DNA from: JAFKKS01 sp039808325 | Lineage (GTDB): Bacteria; Pseudomonadota; Alphaproteobacteria; Rhizobiales; Xanthobacteraceae | Length of the DNA stretch: 5,336 nucleotides | Assembly (NCBI GenBank): GCA_039808325.1 | Contig: JBDHSU010000193.1 | Span: 1 to 5,336 of the forward strand | Reading direction: 5' to 3' | Shown: positions 1 to 5,336 of the stretch, piece after piece | How the letters are laid out: every line of letters starts with the position of its first letter | Numbering within the stretch: the stretch's first letter is position 1 | Made by a program: the position numbers and the translations under genes | Notes under the pieces: generated by a model | Seen by the model: the letters and a program-made list of their open reading frames with translations, nothing else | Told to the model about the DNA's origin: nothing | The model's database searches: none

Positions 1-1208
1 TGCCGGTAGAAGCGATGCGTCCAGCCGGAATAGTTGCCGGCGCCGTTGCACAGGATGGCGTCCTGCGGCAGGCGCTCGCGCAGCCACGCGACGCACTCGC
101 CGAGATTCACCTTGCCCGGCACCTCGGTCGCCTTTTCCGTGTAGGCGAGATAGTCCGCGTGCGCGGCTTCCGTCTCCTTGCGCCACGCAAGGTCCTTCGG
201 CGGTTTCAGGTCGGCGAGCGCGGCGGCGAACGCGATCGGCGACGCCTGGATCGCCAGTGTCGGACGATAGACGCGGCCGAGCTCTTCCGCGCCCGGCAGC
301 ACATGCACGAATTTCATCTGCGGCGTCGGGATGTCGAACAGCGTGTAGCCTTGCGACGGCATCTCGCCCATGCGCCCGCCGACGACGATGACGAGATCGG
401 ATTCCTTGATCCGCGCCACGAGTTTCGGATTGGGCCCGACGCCGAGGTCGCCGGCATAAGACGGATGCAGCGCGTCGAACAGGTGCGCGCGGCGGAATGT
501 CGTCACCACCGGCATGGCGAACCGCTCGGCGAACGCCGCGACATCGGCGCAGGCTTCCGCCGTCCAGCGGCTGCCGCCGAGGAACAGCATCGGACGCTTC
601 GCGCCGGCGATCAGCGTTTGCAGTTTCGCCATTTCGGGCTTGCCGGGCCACGTCTCGACCTGTTCGGCCGCGGGCGCATCGGCGACGGCGACGCGTTCGG
701 TGAGCATGTCTTCCGGCAGCGCGATGACGACGGGTCCCGGCCGTCCGCTCGTCGCGGCATGAAACGCGCGCGAGACGATCTCCGGAATGCGCTGCGGGTC
801 GTCGATCTCGGTCGTCCACTTGGTCATCGAGCCGAACACGGCGCGATAGTCGAGTTCCTGGAAAGCGTCGCGGCCGCGCATCTCGCGCGCGACCTGGCCG
901 ACGAACAGGATCATCGGCGTCGAATCCTGCTGCGCGATATGGACGCCGGGCGAAGCGTTGGTGGCGCCCGGGCCGCGGGTGACGAAGGCGACGCCCGGCC
1001 GTCCGGTCATCTTGCCGACGGCTTCCGCCATCATCGCCGCGCCGCCCTCCTGGCGGCAAATGGTCACGGCGACCGAACGGTCGTGGAACGCGTCGAGCAC
1101 CGCGAGATAGCTCTCGCCGGGGATGCAGAAGGCGTGGCCGACGCCGTTGACGATGAGCTGGTCGACCAGAACCTCGGCTGCCGTCCGCGTATTGTCCTTG
1201 CCGCGCAT
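1..1208 (-). CDS. Thiamine-diphosphate enzyme, acetolactate synthase-like (3' end outside window)
   Basis: The minus frame is open for 402 codons from an ATG at 1206-1208 to the window edge. Family members run about 550 residues, so most of the C-terminal cofactor domain is missing. Seen: the N-terminal pyrimidine-binding domain spans about residues 5-170, with ICRQEGGAAMMAEA placing the presumed catalytic Glu at E54, RGPGATN at 78-84, and GRPGPVVIALPEDM at 155-168. The central domain spans about 190-330. The C-terminal domain begins near CNGAGNYSGWTHRFY (387-401). Known: such enzymes use ThDP to cleave or join 2-oxo acids. Odd: at 277-283 the protein reads GGRMGEM where biosynthetic acetolactate synthases carry an RFDDR-type motif, so I infer a catabolic or otherwise distinct paralogue rather than IlvB. 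The start is supported by AGGAGA (minus sense, 1216-1221) seven bases upstream. No regulatory subunit gene is seen upstream. Substrate unknown. The family call is firm and the specific function is not. Confidence 0.93.
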   Translation of the reverse strand, partial: MRGKDNTRTAAEVLVDQLIVNGVGHAFCIPGESYLAVLDAFHDRSVAVTICRQEGGAAMMAEAVGKMTGRPGVAFVTRGPGATNASPGVHIAQQDSTPMILFVGQVAREMRGRDAFQELDYRAVFGSMTKWTTEIDDPQRIPEIVSRAFHAATSGRPGPVVIALPEDMLTERVAVADAPAAEQVETWPGKPEMAKLQTLIAGAKRPMLFLGGSRWTAEACADVAAFAERFAMPVVTTFRRAHLFDALHPSYAGDLGVGPNPKLVARIKESDLVIVVGGRMGEMPSQGYTLFDIPTPQMKFVHVLPGAEELGRVYRPTLAIQASPIAFAAALADLKPPKDLAWRKETEAAHADYLAYTEKATEVPGKVNLGECVAWLRERLPQDAILCNGAGNYSGWTHRFYR

Positions 1209-1332
1209 TGCTGGTTCTCCTGAACGGTGTGCTGTCGCCGACCCGAGGCTTCGTTGCTGCCGGGCACGGCCGGTCGAAGACGGGCCTGAACGCCCTTGAC
1301 CCGGCAAAGAGCAGTTTTCTTGTCTGTGATGG

Positions 1333-1355
1333 ATGCCCGGGTCAAGCCCGGGCAT
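1333..1355. repeat. Intergenic palindrome, 9-bp stem with 5-nt loop
   Basis: ATGCCCGGG (1333-1341) and CCCGGGCAT (1347-1355) are perfect inverted arms around TCAAG. The element sits in the 168-base gap between the NIPSNAP gene and the ThDP-enzyme gene. From memory, closely similar GGATGCCCGGGTCAAGCCC-type palindromes are scattered between genes in Bradyrhizobium-like genomes, so I read it as a dispersed REP-like element. No T-tract follows on either strand, so it is not a canonical intrinsic terminator. It could still pause transcription or stabilise the end of the upstream mRNA. Confidence 0.7.
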
Positions 1356-1376
1356 GACGCCGATTGTGCGGCGGGG

Positions 1377-1700
1377 TCACCGCTTGTGCGGCACGAACGA
1401 AGCCGGCGTCATCAGCCGGTTTTCCTGGTGCTCGAGATAGCCCGCCTCGCCGCTGAGCTTGAGGTAGGCCTGCCAGTCCGGGTCCGCCATCATCGCGGCG
1501 CGTCGCTTGGCGCGGTCGGCGGCGTCGGCATAGGCCCAGATATGGATGTAGGTGTTGATCTCGCCGGTTTCGGTGACGAGATAGGCAAAAGGCTGGCCGA
1601 GATGCCGCGTCTGCGGGCCGAAGCCATGCTTTTCGTAAATGGCAAGGTGCGCGGACAACGTGCCCGGCTTTACGCGATAGGTTCGAACGTCGAAAAGCAC
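1377..1700 (-). CDS. NIPSNAP-domain protein, 107 aa
   Basis: This is a small soluble protein with no signal peptide or membrane segment. It shows the NIPSNAP (dimeric ferredoxin-like barrel) pattern. The N-terminal strand is FDVRTYRVKPGT (residues 3-14), followed by a helix and loop with KHGFGPQ (24-30). The second half has INTYIHIWAYADAADRAKRR (48-67), then MADPDWQAYL (71-80). About 100-110 residues is normal for single-domain bacterial members. Their biochemical role is mostly unknown, and some lie next to catabolic genes. The start is GTG at 1698-1700, chosen because a purine-rich Shine-Dalgarno (GAGGGAGAG in minus sense, 1706-1714) lies five bases upstream and the domain begins at once. 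It lies 106 bases downstream of the GH15 gene and 168 bases upstream of the ThDP-enzyme gene, so operon membership is uncertain. The family call is good and the function is not known. Confidence 0.88.
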   Translation of the reverse strand: MLFDVRTYRVKPGTLSAHLAIYEKHGFGPQTRHLGQPFAYLVTETGEINTYIHIWAYADAADRAKRRAAMMADPDWQAYLKLSGEAGYLEHQENRLMTPASFVPHKR

Positions 1701-1705
1701 GCTTT

Positions 1706-1714
1706 CTCTCCCTC
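1706..1714 (-). promoter_or_regulatory. Ribosome binding site for the GTG-initiated NIPSNAP gene
   Basis: In minus sense this reads GAGGGAGAG, with its GGGAG core seven bases before GTG. There is no competing ATG at the N-terminus of the domain, so this site decides the non-ATG start at 1700. Confidence 0.6.
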
Positions 1715-1806
1715 AATGGACTGGATGGAAACGCCGCATCATTCGAGCGGCCGGAAGCATCCGTCAAGCGGGCGCGGCGCATAGCTCACGCGGCGCGGCG
1801 TCACGC

Positions 1807-3612
1807 TCAGTCGAGGCCGGGCTCTTCGGCGCGCTGCTCCGCCGGCTTCTCGCCGCGGGTGAGGTTCGCCGCGCTGTTGATCAGCGCGATGTGCGAGAAC
1901 GCCTGCGGGAAGTTGCCGACCAGACGGCGCGTGCGCGGGTCGTATTCCTCGCTGAGCAGCCCGACATCGTTGCGCAGGTTCAGCAGCCGCTCGAAAAGCT
2001 TCTCGGCCTTGTCGCGCTTGCCGCACATCATATAGGCGTCGACGAGCCAGAAGCTGCAGGCGAGGAAAGCGCCCTCGCCGGCCGGCAGGCCGTCGTCGGC
2101 GCGCGCGGTGTCGTAGCGCTGCAGGAAGCCGTCGACGAGCAGCGCCTTCTCGACCGCCTGAACGGTGCCGGCGATACGCGGATCCTCATGCGGCAGGAAC
2201 CCCACGGCGCCGATCAGCAGCAGGCTGGCGTCGAGCTGCTTGCTGCCGTAGGCGCGCACGAAGCTGCCGAGCTCGCGGTCGAAGCCCTTGGCGCAGACGT
2301 CGTCGTGAATCGCCTTGCGCACCGCCTTCCAGCGATCGACCGGGCCGGGCAACTGGAATTTGCCCACGCTCTTGATCATGCGGTCGAAGGCGACCCATGC
2401 CATCACCTTCGAATGCGTGAAGTGCTCGCGCTCGCCGCGCACCTCCCAGAGGCCCTCGTCGGGCTTGTGCCATACGGTCTCGAGATGCGCGAGAATCGCG
2501 AGCTGCACGTCCCAGCCGACTTTGACGCCGTCGAGGTGGCCGCGCCGGGCCTGATGCAGCGCATCCATCATCTCGCCGTAGACGTCGAGCTGCACCTGGC
2601 TGTGCGCGGCATTGCCGATGCGCACCGGCTTGGCGTTCTCGTAGCCGGGCAGCCACGACACCTCCCATTCCGTCAGCCGCCGCTCGCCGGCGATGCCGTA
2701 CATGATCTGCATCTGATGGGGGCTGCCGGCGACCGCGCGCAGAAGCCAGTCGCGCCAGGAGCGCGCCTCGCCGTAGTAGCCGGAATTCATCAGCGCCAGC
2801 AGCGTCAGCGTCGCGTCGCGCAGCCAGCAGAAGCGATAGTCCCAGTTGCGCTCGCCGCCGAGCTTTTCCGGCAGCGATGTGGTGGGCGCCGCGACGATGC
2901 CGCCGGTCGGCGCGAAGGTCAGCGCCTTGAGCGTGATCAGCGACCGGTTGACGGCATCGGTATGCGGCCCTGACACCGTGCTTTTCGCCACCCACTCCGT
3001 CCAGAATTTCTCCGTAACCTCCAGCGCCTTCCATGCGTCGACCGGCGGCGGCGGCTCGAGATGCGACGGCGCATAGGTCATGACGATCGGCACTTTATCG
3101 CCGGCCTTGATGGTGAACTCGCTGATGGTGCGCATGTCCTTGCCGCGCATCTCGATCGGCGCGTGGAACAGCAGCATGTCGGGGCCGGCGATCATCCGCA
3201 GCGTCCGGTCGGGCAGCCGGCTGACCCACGGCACCGTGGAACCGTAGCCGAAGCGCACGACAAGCTCGCCGCGCATGCGCACTTCGCCGCGCTCGCCGAC
3301 GATGATGCGCGCGAGATCGGTGCGGTGGTCGCGCAGCGGCATGAAGTCGATCAGCGTGACGGCGCCTTCATCGGTCTCGAAGCGCGTTTCGAGGATCAGC
3401 GTGTTCTTGCGGTAGCGGCGCGTCGTGCGCACGTTCTCCGCGACGGGCGCGATGATCCAATGCCCGTGGCGCTCGTCGCCGAGCAGCGCCGCGAACAGCG
3501 CCTCGGAATCGAAGCGCGGCCAGCACAGCCAGTCGATGGAACCGTTGCGGCCGACGAGGGCCGCGGATTCGCAATCGCCGATGAGCGCGTAGTCTTCGAT
3601 CTTCGAGGGCAT
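1807..3612 (-). CDS. Glycoside hydrolase family 15, trehalase/glucoamylase-like, 601 aa
   Basis: This is an inverting exo-acting hydrolase expected to release glucose from alpha-glucosides such as trehalose or maltodextrins. It has no signal peptide and should be cytoplasmic. Seen: an N-terminal beta-sandwich domain of the bacterial trehalase-like type (about 1-195), opening with IEDYALIGDCESAALVGRNG (5-24) and NGSIDWLCWPRFDS (23-36). The (alpha/alpha)6 catalytic domain spans about 220-585, with TTSLPEKLGGERNWDYR (244-260), FCWLRDA (261-267), GLWEVRGEREHFTHSK (387-402), GEGAFLACSFWLVDAY (512-527) and LLSEEYDP (552-559). By family comparison E390 in GLWE is the likely general acid and E555 in SEEYDP the likely general base. 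About 600 residues is normal, and the reading frame is complete with both catalytic motifs intact. The ATG at 3610-3612 has AAGG (minus sense, 3619-3622) six bases upstream. Mycobacterial members of this architecture are trehalases; that specificity here is inference. The dehydrogenase upstream could consume its product. Confidence 0.95.
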   Translation of the reverse strand: MPSKIEDYALIGDCESAALVGRNGSIDWLCWPRFDSEALFAALLGDERHGHWIIAPVAENVRTTRRYRKNTLILETRFETDEGAVTLIDFMPLRDHRTDLARIIVGERGEVRMRGELVVRFGYGSTVPWVSRLPDRTLRMIAGPDMLLFHAPIEMRGKDMRTISEFTIKAGDKVPIVMTYAPSHLEPPPPVDAWKALEVTEKFWTEWVAKSTVSGPHTDAVNRSLITLKALTFAPTGGIVAAPTTSLPEKLGGERNWDYRFCWLRDATLTLLALMNSGYYGEARSWRDWLLRAVAGSPHQMQIMYGIAGERRLTEWEVSWLPGYENAKPVRIGNAAHSQVQLDVYGEMMDALHQARRGHLDGVKVGWDVQLAILAHLETVWHKPDEGLWEVRGEREHFTHSKVMAWVAFDRMIKSVGKFQLPGPVDRWKAVRKAIHDDVCAKGFDRELGSFVRAYGSKQLDASLLLIGAVGFLPHEDPRIAGTVQAVEKALLVDGFLQRYDTARADDGLPAGEGAFLACSFWLVDAYMMCGKRDKAEKLFERLLNLRNDVGLLSEEYDPRTRRLVGNFPQAFSHIALINSAANLTRGEKPAEQRAEEPGLD

Positions 3613-3654
3613 TGGAAACCTTAGTGTCTAGCTGGGGAACGCAGGGCATCGGCT

Positions 3655-3800
3655 CTTGCCCTCCCTCGGAGGAAGGGGCGCGAGCGCGAAGTGCGGGCGG
3701 GGTGAGATGATTACTGTTCGCCCCGATGGCTCACCCCGCCCCGTCCGCGGTCGCCTGCGCTCCCGCGGCCGACCCTCCCTCACCAGGAGAGGATGAAGGA
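3655..3800. repeat. Complex intergenic palindromic repeat between GH15 and dehydrogenase genes
   Basis: The core is a perfect 12-bp inverted repeat, GGGCGGGGTGAG (3695-3706) and CTCACCCCGCCC (3730-3741), with a 23-base loop. A second small hairpin uses CCGCGG at 3745-3750 and 3763-3768. The outer ends are rich in CCCTCC- and GGAGG-type runs. The sequence style matches the abundant REP-like elements I know from Bradyrhizobium and Rhodopseudomonas gaps. Outer limits are approximate and copy number cannot be judged from one window. It fills most of the 220-base gap, so it lies in the presumed 5' leader or promoter region of the GH15 gene and downstream of the dehydrogenase stop. Confidence 0.65.
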
Positions 3801-3832
3801 AGAAGCGTGTATCGGATCATTTCGGTCAGACT

Positions 3833-4885
3833 CTAGAGCGAGAAATCGATCACGACTTTGATGTCGTCGCCGCGATTATCGAGCGCCTCGGCGAAATGCG
3901 AAAGCGGAACGCGGCGCGAGATGAGCTTTGCGAGCCAATCCTTGTCGGCGCGGGCGAGCGCTTCCGCGGCGGCTTGGTAATGCAGCTTGTTGGCGTTGAC
4001 GGAGCCGAGCACGACCTGGTTGCCGAGCACGATGTCGCGGTTGATCCGCCCGAGATCGAGTTCGGCGGCGTGGGTCGAGGAAACGCCTGCGAGACACAGG
4101 ATGCCGCTCGGCGCGAGATGGCCGATGAGGCCGCGGATCAACGGCACCGCGCCCGTGCATTCCACCACGATGTCGGGCATGAGGCGGTCGAGTACCGCGT
4201 CGAGGCCGCTCGCATAGTAGGTTGCGCCGAGCGCCTTCACCAGCTTGGGTTTCGGCCCCTCGGTCGCGCGGTCGAGTACGTGCACGTCGAGGCCGCGCTG
4301 TTTTGCGAGCAGCGCCGCCAGCATGCCGACCGGCCCCGCGCCGGTGATGAGCGCGGTGCGCGCGCGCCATGCGTTCGAGCGCCGTCCGACGCGGTCGATA
4401 TGATCCCACGCTTTCGCCACGACGCTTGTCGGCTCGAGCAGGACGCCGCTGAGCCCGAGCGTCTTGTCGACCTTGACCGCGGCGTCGGGTGCGATGTTGA
4501 AGCGTTGCGCGCCGAATCCGTCGCGCTCCTTGATGCCGTGCTCGGTGTAGCGGCCGTTGCGGCACATGTCCCATTCGCCGGAGGCGCAGGCGGGGCACGG
4601 CACCGGATCCGGCCGCCGCACGATACCGACCACATGGTCGCCCTTGCTGAAGCTGGAGCCGTCGGGAGCGTGCTCCACGACGCCGAGGCTTTCATGGCCG
4701 AGCACCAGCCGCTCGTGACCCGGCGGCGCGGCGCCGTAGGCGCCGGAGACGATCTCCCGATCGGTGCCGCAGATGCCGAGGGCAAGCGCGCGCACGGACA
4801 GCATTCCCGGCGACGGCTTCGGATCGTCGATGTCGTCGAGCCGGGCCGAGTTCTTTACGCCGGGGATCACCGTGATTGCGTGCAT
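3833..4885 (-). CDS. Glucose 1-dehydrogenase-like medium-chain (zinc) dehydrogenase, 350 aa
   Basis: The predicted reaction is NAD(P)-dependent oxidation of glucose to glucono-1,5-lactone in the cytoplasm. Seen: a GroES-like N-terminal domain with ALGICGTDREI (35-45) and LGHESLGVV (62-70), and LLEPTSVVAKAW (149-160). By comparison with archaeal glucose dehydrogenases, C39, H64, E65 and E151 are the likely catalytic-zinc site. C97, C100 and C108 (C-x2-C-x7-C) mark the structural lobe with three rather than four cysteines, as I recall for this branch. The Rossmann fold has GAGPVG (182-187) and LDR (204-206); acidic D205 suggests a preference for NAD. The C-terminal VLGSVNANKLHY fits the glucose-dehydrogenase C-terminal domain. 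I chose ATG 4883-4885 because MHAITV starts the first strand and AGGA (minus sense, 4890-4893) precedes it. The frame can be extended to a TTG at 4943-4945, but those 20 extra residues look non-domain. Substrate could be another aldose such as galactose. Confidence 0.9.
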   Translation of the reverse strand: MHAITVIPGVKNSARLDDIDDPKPSPGMLSVRALALGICGTDREIVSGAYGAAPPGHERLVLGHESLGVVEHAPDGSSFSKGDHVVGIVRRPDPVPCPACASGEWDMCRNGRYTEHGIKERDGFGAQRFNIAPDAAVKVDKTLGLSGVLLEPTSVVAKAWDHIDRVGRRSNAWRARTALITGAGPVGMLAALLAKQRGLDVHVLDRATEGPKPKLVKALGATYYASGLDAVLDRLMPDIVVECTGAVPLIRGLIGHLAPSGILCLAGVSSTHAAELDLGRINRDIVLGNQVVLGSVNANKLHYQAAAEALARADKDWLAKLISRRVPLSHFAEALDNRGDDIKVVIDFSL

Positions 4886-4889
4886 GAAG

Positions 4890-4893
4890 TCCT
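4890..4893 (-). promoter_or_regulatory. Ribosome binding site deciding the dehydrogenase start
   Basis: AGGA in minus sense lies four bases before the ATG at 4883-4885. The alternative upstream TTG at 4943-4945 has no comparable purine-rich site in the preceding bases, which favours the 350-residue product. Confidence 0.55.
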
Positions 4894-5028
4894 GGCCTGG
4901 AAGGGCAAGCGGATGTGCGGACGCGGCCGCGTCAGCCTGCGGCAATGAACGTTAAAGCCGAACGCACGCAAATGGTTGCAGTCGCCCCTTCGATCACACG
5001 GATCGTTGATGGCGGCGCCGCTGCGGCC

Positions 5029-5126
5029 AAAGCGTTTTCCGGTGAAGTGGACCCCGGTTCACCGCAGGAAACGCGATAAAACAAGTGTTTTTGGAGGGCG
5101 GTCCGATCTGAAGGGATCGGACTCTA
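5029..5126. repeat. Dispersed palindromic intergenic element (AAAGCGTTTTCC type)
   Basis: This is a two-part structured element. Part one is GCGTTTTCC-GGTGAA (5032-5046) facing TTCACC (5058-5063) and GGAAACGC (5067-5074), an imperfect long hairpin. Part two is GTCCGATC (5101-5108) and GATCGGAC (5115-5122), a perfect 8-bp stem with loop TGAAGG, ending in TCTAAA. From memory this matches a common alphaproteobacterial intergenic repeat, with AAAGCGTTTTC, a central GAAGTGGA-CCGGTTC, AACGCG-AAAACAA, and a closing variable hairpin ending near CTCTA. It lies between the azlD-like gene and the dehydrogenase gene and overlaps the last codon of the former. The second hairpin could mark the mRNA end of the azlD-like gene, but no T-tract follows it on the minus strand. 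Confidence 0.7.
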
Positions 5127-5336
5127 AAGCCCCAGCGCGCGCACCGCCATGACCGTACCCATGCCGACGGCGATGGCGAGGAATTCGTTGCGCGACCAGG
5201 CCATCACGGCGACGACGGCGGCGACGCCGAGCAGCGCCGGCGAGCCGCTGCGCGCCAGCACCGGTACGATCGTGGCGGTGATGACGCAGCCCGGCAGCGC
5301 GTCCTTCGAGGATGTCGAGTTCGAGGGCGCTGCCGC
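5124..5336 (-). CDS. azlD: AzlD-like branched-chain amino acid transport protein (C-terminal part)
   Basis: The last 70 codons of a minus-strand gene end at TAG (5124-5126); the start lies beyond the window. The visible protein is hydrophobic, with ALPGCVITATIVPVLA followed by PALLGVAAVVAVMAW, a short SRNEF turn, and LAIAVGMGTVMAVRALGL at the end. That pattern of three short membrane segments, with a PGCV-type start and a trailing GMGTV...R-L-G, fits the C-terminal half of AzlD (about 100-110 residues), the small partner of AzlC in export of branched-chain amino acids. An azlC gene would be expected just upstream, outside the window. The first visible residues, AAAPSNSTSSKD, are unusually polar for a loop in this family but remain in frame. 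A shifted frame there gives ALELDILEG, so a sequencing error or frameshift near 5310 cannot be excluded. The stop codon falls inside the adjoining repeat. Confidence 0.7.
   Translation of the reverse strand, partial: AAAPSNSTSSKDALPGCVITATIVPVLARSGSPALLGVAAVVAVMAWSRNEFLAIAVGMGTVMAVRALGL

Noticed and set aside
15..1223. Long plus-strand open frame of 402 codons
   Set aside because: It is codon-on-codon antisense to the ThDP-enzyme gene. The product is Arg/Ala/His-rich with no domain pattern, while the minus frame shows clear family motifs.
1891..2973. Plus-strand open frame of 360 codons
   Set aside because: It lies wholly inside the GH15 gene on the opposite strand, and its composition is that of a high-GC antisense shadow.
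4886..4945. N-terminal extension of the dehydrogenase to a TTG start
   Set aside because: The 20 added residues (MPQADAAASAHPLALPGQDF) do not belong to the fold, and the ATG at 4883-4885 has its own Shine-Dalgarno.
3896..4948. Plus-strand open frame of 350 codons
   Set aside because: It is antisense to the glucose dehydrogenase-like gene, whose zinc-site and Rossmann motifs are intact on the minus strand.
4946..5028. Promoter for the dehydrogenase gene
   Set aside because: I looked for -35/-10 pairs upstream of the start on the minus strand and found no pair with acceptable spacing, so no promoter is claimed.
5101..5122. Intrinsic terminator for the azlD-like gene
   Set aside because: The 8-bp hairpin is well placed, but on the minus strand it is followed by CGCCCTCCAAAAAC with no T-tract. 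It is better explained as part of the dispersed repeat.
1..5336. Novel defence, CRISPR or mobile-element system
   Set aside because: There are no regularly spaced repeats, transposase or integrase motifs, or nuclease or toxin-like genes. All five genes fit known metabolic or transport families or NIPSNAP.

Overview
The window looks like chromosomal DNA of a GC-rich alphaproteobacterium, most likely a Hyphomicrobiales member near Bradyrhizobium/Rhodopseudomonas. The base is strong G/C third-position bias, protein families typical of that group, and three intergenic elements of a style I associate with those genomes (from memory, not from a search).

All five protein genes I can support lie on the minus strand, so transcription runs from high to low coordinates. 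In that order: the 3' end of a probable AzlD-type membrane protein gene (5124-5336, cut by the window edge); a medium-chain glucose 1-dehydrogenase-like enzyme (3833-4885); a complete GH15 trehalase/glucoamylase-like hydrolase (1807-3612); a small NIPSNAP-domain protein (1377-1700, GTG start); and the first 402 codons of a thiamine-diphosphate enzyme related to acetolactate synthase (1-1208, 3' part outside the window). The gaps are 106 to 238 bases. Three of them carry palindromic elements: 1333-1355, about 3655-3800, and about 5029-5126.

The most coherent functional reading is that GH15 releases glucose from trehalose or alpha-glucosides in the cytoplasm and the upstream dehydrogenase oxidises glucose to gluconolactone. 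This is inference from families and adjacency. The two genes are 220 bases apart with a palindromic repeat between them, so a shared transcript is not shown. The NIPSNAP and ThDP-enzyme genes have no evident link to sugar metabolism.

I find no CRISPR array, tRNA or rRNA, insertion sequence, phage gene or defence system. The region is ordinary metabolic chromosome. The points most worth a second look are the repeat that supplies the stop codon of the azlD-like gene, the possible glucose module, and the ThDP enzyme's departure from biosynthetic acetolactate synthase.
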